NCBI GenBank assembly: GCA_963816925.1
Contig: CAWFMY010000009.1
Coordinates: forward strand, 62,001-126,000
Source: CAIWHR01 sp963816925
Lineage (GTDB): Bacteria > Pseudomonadota > Gammaproteobacteria > Burkholderiales > Casimicrobiaceae
DNA: 64,000 bases
Direction of reading: 5' to 3'
The notes under the pieces were generated by a model. That model saw only the letters and a list, made by a program, of their open reading frames with translations. It searched no databases and was not told where the DNA came from. The position numbers were made by a program, and so were the translations under genes. This document shows positions 46,109 to 53,143 of the stretch, piece by piece (the stretch's first letter is position 1; the number at the start of each line of letters is the position of its first letter).

Positions 46109-46600
46109 CTAGACCCGCAAAATTCGTTCGCCGCGCCCGATCCCCGACGCGCCGGTGCGCACCGTCTCCAGGATCACGCCCGGCTCCATCGCCTGCAGGA
46201 AAGCGTCGAGCTTCACGCCCGTGCCCGTGAGCTCGATCGTGTAGCTCTTGTCGGTGACGTCGAGGATGTTGCCGCGGAAGATGTCGGCGAGGCGCTTCAT
46301 CTCCTCGCGGTCCTTGCCCGCGGCGCGCACCTTGACCAGCATCAGCTCGCGCTCGATGTGGTTGCCCTCGGTCAGGTCGACGACCTTGACGACGTCGACC
46401 AGCTTGTTCAACTGCTTCGTGATCTGCTCGATGACGTCGTCCGAGCCCACGGTCACGATCGTCATCCGCGACATCGTCGTGTCTTCGGTCGGCGCCACGG
46501 TAAGCGACTCGATGTTGTAGCCGCGCGCAGAAAAGAGCCCGGAGATCCGCGACAGCGCGCCGGCTTCGTTCTCGACCAGGATCGATAGAGATGATCGGCG
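46109..46600 (-). CDS. ilvN: Acetolactate synthase small subunit IlvN, 5' end scrambled
   Basis: Regulatory subunit giving valine feedback inhibition. ACT domain with SILVENEAGALSRISGLFSARGYNIESLTVAP, then MSRMTIVTVGSDDVIEQITKQLNKLVDVVKV, ERELMLVKV and a C-terminal RTGASGIGRGERILRV; about 163 aa expected. The 5' end cannot be placed: no ATG, GTG or TTG lies in frame before SILVENE. The bases CGCCGATCATCTCTATCGAT should read roughly CGC-CAC-ATC-ATC-TC-ATC, as if a four-base ATCG/GATC unit and other changes were introduced. 46600 is the expected position of the start from family length. The frame also stays open far into ilvB, which is an artefact of the damage. Confidence 0.85.
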   Translation of the reverse strand, partial: RRSSLSILVENEAGALSRISGLFSARGYNIESLTVAPTEDTTMSRMTIVTVGSDDVIEQITKQLNKLVDVVKVVDLTEGNHIERELMLVKVRAAGKDREEMKRLADIFRGNILDVTDKSYTIELTGTGVKLDAFLQAMEPGVILETVRTGASGIGRGERILRV

Positions 46601-48324
46601 CTCGCGACTCCCAGGGGCACGCTTCCTCGGCGACGAATCATCTCCGTCAGCCCCTTGCCGCCCGGGATCATCGGAAACACGTTCTCCTTCTGGTCCGTGA
46701 TGAAATCCATGAACACCAGGCGGTCCTTCAGCGCCAGCGCCTCCTTGAGGGCGCCCTCGACGTCGCCGGGCTTCTCGATCTTCATGCCCACGTGGCCGTA
46801 GGCGTCGGCGAGCTTCACGAAGTCGGGCAGCGCGTCCATGTACGACTCGGCGTAGCGGTTGCCGTAGAAGAATTCCTGCCACTGCCGCACCATGCCCATG
46901 TAGCGATTGTTGAGGTTCACGACCTTGACCGGCAGGTGATACTGCTTGCAGGTGGAGAGCTCCTGGATGCACATCTGGATCGACGCCTCGCCCGTGACGC
47001 ACGCGACGGTCGCGCCCGGATTGGCCAGCCTGACGCCCATCGCGGCCGGCAGCCCGAAGCCCATCGTGCCGAGGCCGCCGGAATTGATCCAGCGGCGCGG
47101 CTTGTCGAACTTGTAGTACTGCGCGGCCCACATCTGGTGCTGGCCGACGTCCGACGTGATGAACGCGTCGCCCTTGGTGAGCTCGTAGAGCTTCTGGATC
47201 ACGTATTGCGGCTTGATGAGGTCGCTCTTGGTGTCGTAGCGCAGGCAATCCGTCCGCTGCCACTCCTTGATCTCGGCCCACCAGGCCTTGAGCGATGCCG
47301 GGTCGGGCCGCTGCGGCGACGACTCGACGAGCTTGATCATCTCGTCCAGCACGTCGGCCACGTAGCCCACGATCGGCACGTCGACCTTGACGCGCTTGGA
47401 GATCGACGACGGATCGATGTCGATGTGGATGATCTTGCGGTCGCCGCGGAAGAAGTGCGCCGGATTGCCGATCACACGGTCGTCGAATCGCGCGCCGATG
47501 GCGATCAGCACGTCGCAGTGCTGCATCGCCATGTTGGATTCGAAGGTCCCGTGCATGCCGAGCATCCCCGTGAACTGCGGATCCGTGCCGGGGAAGCCGC
47601 CCAGTCCCATCAGCGTGTTCGTGCAGGGGAACCCGAGCAGCCGGACGAGCCTTGTCAGCTGCGGCGCGGCGTTGTTGAGGATCACGCCGCCGCCCGCGTA
47701 CACCATCGGCTTCTTCGCTTCCAGCAGCAGCTGCACCGCCTTCTTGATCTGCCCGGCATGCCCTCTGGTCACCGGGTTGTACGAGCGCATCGAGATCGTC
47801 TTCGGGTACGAGAATTCGGCCGTTGCCTGCGTCACGTCCTTCGGGATGTCGACCAGCACCGGACCCGGGCGCCCCGTCGACGCGAGGTAGAACGCCTTCT
47901 TGATCGTGACGGCGATGTCCTTGACGTCCTTGACGAGGAAATTGTGCTTGACGCAGGGCCGCGTGATGCCGACCGTGTCGCATTCCTGGAACGCGTCCTG
48001 CCCGATCGCGTGCGTCGGCACCTGGCCGGTGATCACGACCATCGGAATCGAATCCATGTAGGCCGTCGCGATCCCGGTGACGGCATTGGTGACGCCGGGA
48101 CCGGAGGTCACGAGCGCGACGCCGGTCCGGTGGCTCGACCTCGAATAGCCGTCGGCCGCGTGGACGGCGCCCTGTTCGTGCCGGACGAGCACGTGCTTGA
48201 CCTTTTCCTGCTTGAAGAACTCGTCGTAGATGTTGAGTACCGCGCCGCCCGGATAGCCGAAGACGTATTCGACGCCTTCTTCCTGGAGGCAGCGGATGAC
48301 GATTTCCGCACCCGTGAGTTGCAT
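46462..48324 (-). CDS. ilvB: Acetolactate synthase large subunit IlvB
   Basis: ThDP/FAD enzyme condensing pyruvate to acetolactate. It begins MQLTGAEIVIRCLQEEGVEYVFGYPGGAVLN (catalytic Glu in RHEQGAVHAADGYSR), VTSGPGVTNAVTGIATAYMDSIP, GARFDDRVIGN (FAD), and the ThDP motif GEASIQMCIQELSTCKQYHLP with NNRYMGMVRQWQ. The conserved part ends ENVFPMIPGGKGLTEMI near 46640. There a one-base insertion (expected LAEEA-stop) makes the frame run on for ~55 unrelated residues to 46462, overlapping ilvN out of frame. True length is probably ~568 aa. Confidence 0.95.
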   Translation of the reverse strand: MQLTGAEIVIRCLQEEGVEYVFGYPGGAVLNIYDEFFKQEKVKHVLVRHEQGAVHAADGYSRSSHRTGVALVTSGPGVTNAVTGIATAYMDSIPMVVITGQVPTHAIGQDAFQECDTVGITRPCVKHNFLVKDVKDIAVTIKKAFYLASTGRPGPVLVDIPKDVTQATAEFSYPKTISMRSYNPVTRGHAGQIKKAVQLLLEAKKPMVYAGGGVILNNAAPQLTRLVRLLGFPCTNTLMGLGGFPGTDPQFTGMLGMHGTFESNMAMQHCDVLIAIGARFDDRVIGNPAHFFRGDRKIIHIDIDPSSISKRVKVDVPIVGYVADVLDEMIKLVESSPQRPDPASLKAWWAEIKEWQRTDCLRYDTKSDLIKPQYVIQKLYELTKGDAFITSDVGQHQMWAAQYYKFDKPRRWINSGGLGTMGFGLPAAMGVRLANPGATVACVTGEASIQMCIQELSTCKQYHLPVKVVNLNNRYMGMVRQWQEFFYGNRYAESYMDALPDFVKLADAYGHVGMKIEKPGDVEGALKEALALKDRLVFMDFITDQKENVFPMIPGGKGLTEMIRRRGSVPLGVASADHLYRSWSRTKPARCRGSPGSFLRAATTSSRLPWRRPKTRRCRG

Positions 48325-48566
48325 GGCTTGAGCCTCTTGCGTTGTGGCGAATTCCGTCCTTGGCGTCAGCGACGACGAGGATGGTCCCGGAACTGCTCGG
48401 CGCGCAAAATGGATAGGCGCGCCACCAAGGCTGGGGTAGAAAGCCGCGTCTGGAAAATCCCGGCCGCACCCCGAGGGATTCTCCGGTGACGCTTGTGGCA
48501 CCTCCGGAGGGGGCGCAATCGGCCGTTGTTGCACTACAGCATCGACCGCTGCCGGCCGACACCGGA

Positions 48567-48595
48567 ACCTTACCTGCGCAGCCCGTGCCGGTCAA
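48567..48595 (-). promoter_or_regulatory. ilvBNC promoter candidate
   Basis: On the minus strand TTGACC (48590-48595), 17-base spacer, TAAGGT (48567-48572). Spacing is ideal and the -35 is strong; the -10 is mediocre. It would leave a ~235-base leader before ilvB, long enough for attenuation or another RNA-based control. Confidence 0.5.
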
Positions 48596-48646
48596 GCCGG
48601 TTGCACCGCACAACTCGGGAGTCCGCAGTGGGCCCGCTCAGCATCC

Positions 48647-48652
48647 TATAAT
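48647..48652 (+). promoter_or_regulatory. -10 box of the sigma-factor operon
   Basis: Perfect TATAAT overlapping an ATG (48651). Transcription from it would begin near 48659, so that ATG could not be used unless another promoter exists upstream. Confidence 0.45.
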
Positions 48653-48747
48653 GGCCGCCAATCAGCGCAACGGACCCGTTTCTGGCCTCGACCCAAGAAT
48701 TTTCGGCGTTTCTAGCGGAAGTCGAACGCCGTGCGTTCAAGCAGGCG

Positions 48748-49251
48748 ATGTTCGCCGTCCGCGACGAGCATACGGCCGTCGATATCGTCCAGGACGCGAT
48801 GCTGAAGCTCACGGAGAAATATGCGCAAAAGCCGGCGGCCGAGCTGCCGATGCTGTTCCAGCGGATATTGCAGAATACGATCCACGACCATTTCCGGCGG
48901 CAGAAGGTCCGGTCGACGTGGACAGTCCTGCTCTCGGCGCTGGGGAAAGGTGACGAAAAGGACGAGGATTTTGATCCGCTGGAAACTCTGGCGGCGAAAT
49001 CCGACTCGAACGCGACAGCGGATCCCGCGGCGCAGCTCGCGCAGTCGCAGGTTATCGGGGCAATCGAACAGGCGCTGGCGAGGCTGCCGGCACGTCAACG
49101 GGAAGCCTTTCTTTTGCGTTACTGGGAAGAGTTCGACGTGGCGGAAACCGCCGCGGCAATGGGCTGCTCGGAAGGCAGCGTCAAGACCCATTGCTCGCGG
49201 GCGGTCGCCGCCCTGGCCGGGTTGCTCAAGGCCAAAGGAATTTCGCTATGA
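48748..49251 (+). CDS. RNA polymerase sigma factor (ECF type), 5' end uncertain
   Basis: Alternative sigma factor. Region 2 is MFAVRDEHTAVDIVQDAMLKLTEKY with the core-binding helix; region 4 is AIEQALARLPARQREAFLLRYWEEFDVAETAAAMGCSEGSVKTHCSRAVAAL (helix-turn-helix). The first in-frame ATG is 48748, but the same frame encodes ATDPFLASTQEFSAFLAEVERRAFKQA from about 48669, clearly the missing helix of region 2. If one A is removed at 48660-48661, ATG 48651 joins this frame. The gene overlaps the next by ATGA. It heads the sigma-DUF3619-DUF3106-RDD operon known from Burkholderiales relatives. No anti-sigma factor of a standard family is seen. Confidence 0.85.
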   Translation: MFAVRDEHTAVDIVQDAMLKLTEKYAQKPAAELPMLFQRILQNTIHDHFRRQKVRSTWTVLLSALGKGDEKDEDFDPLETLAAKSDSNATADPAAQLAQSQVIGAIEQALARLPARQREAFLLRYWEEFDVAETAAAMGCSEGSVKTHCSRAVAALAGLLKAKGISL

Positions 49252-49652
49252 CCACCAACGACCGCGATTTCGCAAAGAAAATAACGACTTACCTCGACCA
49301 CGGCACCGTCGAGCTCAAGGCCGGCACGGCCTACAAGCTCCAGCTGGCGCGCGGGAAGGCGCTCGCGCGACTCACCGATCCGAAACGGGCGGTTGAGCGG
49401 CAGCTTGAAATTGCCGGCGCGGGCGTCGGGACCGTCGGCGGCGGCAATCGCGTCCGGGTCAGCACCCGGTACTGGCTCGGGATCCTGGTCGTCATCGCCG
49501 CGCTTTTCGGCGTCCAGCAGTGGCAGGCCTATCAGCAACTTCGGGATATCGAGGAGACGGACGCCGCGATCCTGTCCTCGGACCTGCCCATCGATGCGTA
49601 CCTGGACCGGGGATTCCAGAATTGGCTGAAGCACGTATCCGACGAAGACTGA
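49248..49652 (+). CDS. DUF3619 family membrane protein
   Basis: 134 aa from ATG 49248, overlapping the sigma stop (ATGA). A charged cytoplasmic N-terminus (MTTNDRDFAKKITTYLDHG, LARGKALARLTDPKR), one membrane helix RYWLGILVVIAALFGVQQW (~residues 75-93) and a short acidic C-terminus ending VSDED. The layout of a small cytosolic domain, one helix and a periplasmic tail, encoded directly after a sigma factor, is that of an anti-sigma factor, but DUF3619 has no proven function. Confidence 0.85.
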   Translation: MTTNDRDFAKKITTYLDHGTVELKAGTAYKLQLARGKALARLTDPKRAVERQLEIAGAGVGTVGGGNRVRVSTRYWLGILVVIAALFGVQQWQAYQQLRDIEETDAAILSSDLPIDAYLDRGFQNWLKHVSDED

Positions 49653-50203
49653 TTCGCATCCTCGCACTTTCCCTGGCGCTCGCGGCCGCAATGGCCGGGG
49701 ACGCCTTCGCGCAGCCGGTCGCGCTGCGCTCGCCGGCATGGGCCGAGCTCCCGCCCGCTGAACGACAGATCCTGGCGCCCATCGAGCCCGAATGGGACAA
49801 GCTCGACGCGCAGCGCAAGCAGAAGTGGCGCGGCCTCGCGCAGCGCTACCCGAAAATGACGGCCGAGCAGCAGCAGCGCGTCGAGCAGCAGATGGGCGCG
49901 TGGGTCCAGCTGACGCCGCAGCAGCGCGCGGCGGCGCGCGAGCAATACAAGACGCTGAAGCAGCTGCCGCCCGAGCAAAAGCAGGATGTCCGGCAGAAGT
50001 GGGAAAAGTACCAGAACCTGCCGCCGGAAACGCGCCAGACCCTGGCCACCCAGCCGCCGCCTTCCGCGGCCGGCGCGTCGACGTCGAACCGGAACGTGCG
50101 CCCGGCGCCATCGCTCACGCCGCCGCCGCAGATGGCGCCCGGCGCGCCGCCTCAGGCACCTCCCCTCCAGCCCGCCCCTCCCCCGGTCACGGCGCCGCGG
50201 TGA
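49622..50203 (+). CDS. DUF3106 domain periplasmic protein
   Basis: 193 aa from TTG 49622 (overlaps the DUF3619 gene by 31 bases). Signal peptide RRRLIRILALSLALAAAMAGDAFA-Q, then a helical domain rich in Gln, Glu and Arg: WAELPPAERQILAPIEPEWDKL, RKQKWRGLAQRYPKMTAEQQQR, MGAWVQLTPQQRAAAREQYK, repeated PxEx(R/K)Q patterns typical of DUF3106. The last ~50 residues are a Pro/Ala-rich tail. It resembles CpxP/Spy-like extracytoplasmic helical sensors, fitting a role upstream of the sigma factor; that is inference. Confidence 0.85.
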   Translation: MAEARIRRRLIRILALSLALAAAMAGDAFAQPVALRSPAWAELPPAERQILAPIEPEWDKLDAQRKQKWRGLAQRYPKMTAEQQQRVEQQMGAWVQLTPQQRAAAREQYKTLKQLPPEQKQDVRQKWEKYQNLPPETRQTLATQPPPSAAGASTSNRNVRPAPSLTPPPQMAPGAPPQAPPLQPAPPPVTAPR

Positions 50204-51671
50204 ACCGCAGGTGACCGGCGTGCTGCCCGAGGCGCCGCTTGCGCGTCGCCTGGCCGCGCTGGCCTACGAAGCCACGCTCTTCGCCGCGTTGATCCTGGTC
50301 GCCGGCTTCCTGACGCTTCCGCTGGTGTCCATCGCGTCGTCCGCCCCGTCCGACCTGCGGATTCCGGACGGACCCGCCCGTGTGCTCTCGTTTGCCGTCG
50401 TGTTCTCGGCCGGCGCCCTTTACTTCAGCTGGTGCTGGACCGGGGGCCGGCGGACGCTGCCGATGAAGACGTGGCGGCTGCGGCTCGTACGGGACGACGG
50501 CACGGCGCCGGATAGCCGGACCGCGCTCGTACGCTACTTCGGCCGCCTGGATCGGACCGGCGCTTGCGCTGCTCGCGTATGTCGTCCTTCGCCGATGGGG
50601 TCTCGGCGCGCATGCGGTGTGGCTCCTCGCCTTCAATTTCCTCTGGGCGTTTGTCGACCGTGATCGCCGCTTCTTGCACGACCGCGTCGCGGGGACGAGG
50701 ATTGTCCGCGACGCCGTTGTCGGATGACTCACTGGAACTGGCGGATCCGCCGACACCGCGCTCGGTGCCGTTGCCCGCGCCTTCGGCCGCGCCAGCGCAA
50801 CGCCGATTGCAATCGACAGCATCCCGGCGATCGCAAGCGCGTCGAGCGTCTCAGCGAACACGACGAAGGCCAGGATCGCGGTGACGGCGGGCACGAGAAA
50901 GAACAGGCGCGCAACATCGGCCGCCGCGCCGTGCCGCAGCAACCAGTAGAGCAAGCTGATCGCGCCGACCGACAACACGACGACCGACCACACCAGCGCG
51001 AACACGAATTCCGGCGTCCACTGCACGGGGCCGCCTTCGAACAGGGCGACGAGCGGCAGATAGACGACGGCGCACGCAGCGAACTGGATCACCGCGCCAC
51101 TGCGCAGGTCGACGCGCGCGCAGAAGCGCTTCTGCCACAGCGTGCCGACGCTGATGCCGACGAGCGCGAGCGCCGACGGCAGCAGGCCCTGCATGCCGTC
51201 GCCAAAGCCCAGCCGGTGGCGCACGACGAACCAGACGCCGGCGACCCCGAGTGCCAGGCCGATCCATTGGCGCGGCACGACGCGCTCGCCCAGCCACAGG
51301 CGCGCGATCGCCACCGTGAGAATCGGCTGCAGCCCGACGAGCATCGCGCTGGTCCCGGCCGGCATGCCGCCCTTGAGCGCGATGAACACGCCGCCCAGAT
51401 AGATGCCGTGGACGAGCCATGCCGAGACCGCGATGTGGAGCACCGCCATGGGTGTCTCCGGCCAGGGCGCCCGCGTCGCCAGCGCGACGATCGCCATCAG
51501 CGCGGCCACCAGCACGAACCGGTAGAGGAGGAACGTGAACGGCGGCGCGTACGGGAGCCCGTATTTCGCGGCGATGAAGCCCGTGCTCCACAGCAGGACG
51601 AACAGGACCGGGAACGCGAGCTGGCGGCGCGCGTGGGCGGCGTTCGCCGCGCGCGCTTCTTGCGCCGTCAA
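50187..51671 (-). CDS. EamA/DMT-family transporter
   Basis: Inner-membrane drug/metabolite transporter with two five-helix EamA repeats. Start is TTG 51671, overlapping the ppa stop by TTGA; no ATG occurs before helix 2. Marks: LAFPVLFVLLWSTGFIAAKYGLPYAPPFTF, WLVHGIYLGGVFIALKGGMPAGTSAMLVGLQPIL, WIGLALGVAGVWFVV, LLYWLLRHGAAADVARLFFLVPAVTAILAF. The homologous part ends SIAIGVALARPKAR near 50800. No stop occurs until 50187, so the last ~190 codons lie antisense to the RDD gene and are probably not real protein; a nearby single-base error is likely. A stop in the neighbouring frame is at 50729. Substrate unknown. Confidence 0.8.
   Translation of the reverse strand: MTAQEARAANAAHARRQLAFPVLFVLLWSTGFIAAKYGLPYAPPFTFLLYRFVLVAALMAIVALATRAPWPETPMAVLHIAVSAWLVHGIYLGGVFIALKGGMPAGTSAMLVGLQPILTVAIARLWLGERVVPRQWIGLALGVAGVWFVVRHRLGFGDGMQGLLPSALALVGISVGTLWQKRFCARVDLRSGAVIQFAACAVVYLPLVALFEGGPVQWTPEFVFALVWSVVVLSVGAISLLYWLLRHGAAADVARLFFLVPAVTAILAFVVFAETLDALAIAGMLSIAIGVALARPKARATAPSAVSADPPVPVSHPTTASRTILVPATRSCKKRRSRSTNAQRKLKARSHTACAPRPHRRRTTYASSASAGPIQAAEVAYERGPAIRRRAVVPYEPQPPRLHRQRPPAPGPAPAEVKGAGREHDGKREHTGGSVRNPQVGRGGRRDGHQRKRQEAGDQDQRGEERGFVGQRGQATRKRRLGQHAGHLRFTAAP
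50211..50727 (+). CDS. RDD family membrane protein, one frameshift near 50541
   Basis: From GTG 50211: MTGVLPEAPLARRLAALAYEATLFAALILVAGFL gives the Arg and the first helix of the RDD family, then a second helix VLSFAVVFSAGALYFSWCW, GRRTLPMKTWRLRLVRDDG (conserved TxGKxxxxLRV-like segment) and ALVRYF. One extra G near 50541 breaks the frame; without it AAWIGPALALLAYVVLRRWGLGAHAVWLLAFNFLW (third helix) and FLHDRVAGTRIV complete the protein to TGA 50727. Total span is 517 bases, one more than a whole number of codons, as expected from one insertion. Function of RDD proteins is unclear (transport/ion exchange proposed). Confidence 0.82.
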
Positions 51672-52207
51672 CGCTTCGCCGCGGCGTCGAATCGCGTGAT
51701 GCTGTCGGTGATTTCCTTCTTCGCTTCCTCGGCGCCGACCCAGGTCGAGATCCGCACCCACTTGCCGGGCTCCAGGTCCTTGTAGTGCTCGAAGAAGTGC
51801 GCGATCTGCCGCGTCGTCAGTTCCGGCAGGTCGCGCGGCGACTGAATGGCGTGATAGAGCGAGGACAGCTTGTCGACAGGCACCGCGAGGATCTTGGCGT
51901 CGCCGCCGGCCTCGTCGTCCATCTTCAGCATGCCGATGGGCCGGCAGCGGACGACCACGCCCGTGATGAGCGGGACGGGCGACAGGACCAGCACGTCGCA
52001 CGGGTCGCCGTCGTCGGACAGCGTGCGCGGGATGTAGCCGTAGTTGCACGGGTAGTGCATCGCGGTCGCCATGAAGCGGTCGACGAAGACGGCGCCCGTC
52101 TCCTTGTCGACTTCGTATTTGATCGGGTCGCCCCGCATCGGGATCTCGATGATCACGTTGCAGTCGTTCGGCACGTCCTTGCCCGCCGGAACGCGGTCGA
52201 GGTTCAT
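51668..52207 (-). CDS. ppa: Inorganic pyrophosphatase (family I)
   Basis: Hydrolyses pyrophosphate to drive biosynthesis. 179 aa from ATG 52207 (MNLDRVPAGKDVPNDCNVIIEIP). Signature region KYEVDKETGAVFVDRFMATAMHYPCNYGYIP and the active-site DGDPCDVLVLSPVPL (Asp cluster), then GDAKILAVP and EHYKDLEPGKWVRI. Full length. The frame is open 22 codons upstream but those overlap the divergent promoter. TATAAT on this strand is at 52236-52241. Confidence 0.97.
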   Translation of the reverse strand: MNLDRVPAGKDVPNDCNVIIEIPMRGDPIKYEVDKETGAVFVDRFMATAMHYPCNYGYIPRTLSDDGDPCDVLVLSPVPLITGVVVRCRPIGMLKMDDEAGGDAKILAVPVDKLSSLYHAIQSPRDLPELTTRQIAHFFEHYKDLEPGKWVRISTWVGAEEAKKEITDSITRFDAAAKR

Positions 52208-52235
52208 TTCACGCTCGCAGTGGTCGAATTCTGCA

Positions 52236-52243
52236 ATTATACT
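52236..52243. promoter_or_regulatory. Overlapping divergent -10 boxes of ppa and the DUF3047 gene
   Basis: ATTATACT: read on the minus strand it is TATAAT (52236-52241) for ppa; on the plus strand TATACT (52238-52243) lies 8 bases before the DUF3047 ATG, implying a nearly leaderless transcript. -35 hexamers are weak on both sides. Confidence 0.45.
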
Positions 52244-52251
52244 GGCCGCCC

Positions 52252-53007
52252 ATGAAGACACCTCCCGCATCACGACATCGCCCGATTTCCGCGCTCGCGC
52301 TGGCGGTTGCGCTCGCCGTTTCGGCGCCGATCGCCCTTGCGCAGGGCGCGGTGACGCTGTTCTCCACGCAGAAGGCCGGCGCCGACCTGCCCGCCGACTG
52401 GGAAGTGGTGAAGATCACCGACGAGAAGAAGCCGACGCAATACAAGCTGGTCGACGACGGCGGCACCGTCGTGCTCAACGCCAAGGCCGACGGCGCCGCG
52501 ACCGGTCTCGGCCAGCCGACGAAAATCGACATCCGGTCGACGCCCGTCATCGAGTGGCGCTGGAAGATCAGTCGGCTCATCGCCGCGGCGGACAACGCCG
52601 TTGCGTCGAAGGAAGATTCGCCTGCCCGCATCGTCTTCAGCTTCGGCGGTGACCGGGCCAAGCTTCCGCTGACCGACCGGCTCGCCCTCACCCTGAGCGA
52701 CCAGCGCTCGGGCAAGCCGACGCCGTACGCGACGTTGATGTACATCTGGTCGAACAAGGCGCCGGTCGGGACGGTCATCCCCAATCCGCATACCGGCCGC
52801 GTCCAGATGATCGTTGCCTCCAGCGGCCCGGCCGGCGTCGGCGCGTGGCAATCGCTGAAGCGCAACGTCCTCGAGGACTATCGCAAGGCCTTCAACGAGG
52901 ACCCCGGATTGCTGATGTCGATCGGCGTGCTCACCGATACCGACAATACCGGCGAAAGCGCCGAAGCCTGGTACGGCGACATCCGGCTGGTCCCTTCGGG
53001 CCGCTGA
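52252..53007 (+). CDS. DUF3047 family secreted protein
   Basis: 251 aa. Signal peptide MKTPPASRHRPISALALAVALAVSAPIALA-Q. The mature protein carries the DUF3047 pattern: LPADWEVVKITDEKKPTQYKLV, STPVIEWRWKISRLI, PARIVFSFGGD, LMYIWSNKAPVGTVIPNPHT, IVASSGPAGVGAWQSLKRNVLEDYRKAF and the late IGVLTDTDNTGESAEAWYGDI. Beta-rich, probably a carbohydrate-binding-like fold in the periplasm. Function unknown. It starts a run of plus-strand genes. Confidence 0.85.
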   Translation: MKTPPASRHRPISALALAVALAVSAPIALAQGAVTLFSTQKAGADLPADWEVVKITDEKKPTQYKLVDDGGTVVLNAKADGAATGLGQPTKIDIRSTPVIEWRWKISRLIAAADNAVASKEDSPARIVFSFGGDRAKLPLTDRLALTLSDQRSGKPTPYATLMYIWSNKAPVGTVIPNPHTGRVQMIVASSGPAGVGAWQSLKRNVLEDYRKAFNEDPGLLMSIGVLTDTDNTGESAEAWYGDIRLVPSGR

Positions 53008-53056
53008 TCCCCGAAGGCAACGCAATCCCCGGCCGGCGCCCGTGCCGACCGCAGTA

Positions 53057-53081
53057 CCCGGCGGCGCGTGAATCCGCCGGG
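53057..53081 (+). terminator. Possible terminator hairpin after the DUF3047 gene
   Basis: CCCGGCGG-CGCGTGAAT-CCGCCGGG, a perfect 8-bp stem with a 9-base loop in the gap before the DUF2807 gene. No T-run follows, so it may act only as an mRNA 3'-end stabiliser. Confidence 0.35.
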
Positions 53082-53143
53082 GCGGGTTACCGCATCCAAC
53101 CGGTTGGCGCCCTTGCCACTGCCGCGCTTGCCAAAGATCCGCG

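Larger units (their letters stand above)
48325..48747. other. Long region between ilvB and the sigma-factor gene
   Basis: 423 bases. Toward ilvB it holds a promoter at 48567-48595 and then about 240 bases of leader without a convincing coding sequence; GGCGCGC-CTATCCATTTT-GCGCGCC (minus strand) is a 7-bp hairpin in it. Toward the sigma gene it holds a TATAAT at 48647-48652 and a stretch (from about 48669) that encodes the expected sigma N-terminus without a start codon. Confidence 0.5.

Noticed and set aside
48340..48420. Leader peptide for ilvB (LVARLSILRAEQF from TTG/GTG)
   Set aside because: Only a mild Leu/Ile/Val content, no consecutive regulatory codons and no ribosome site; not distinguishable from chance.
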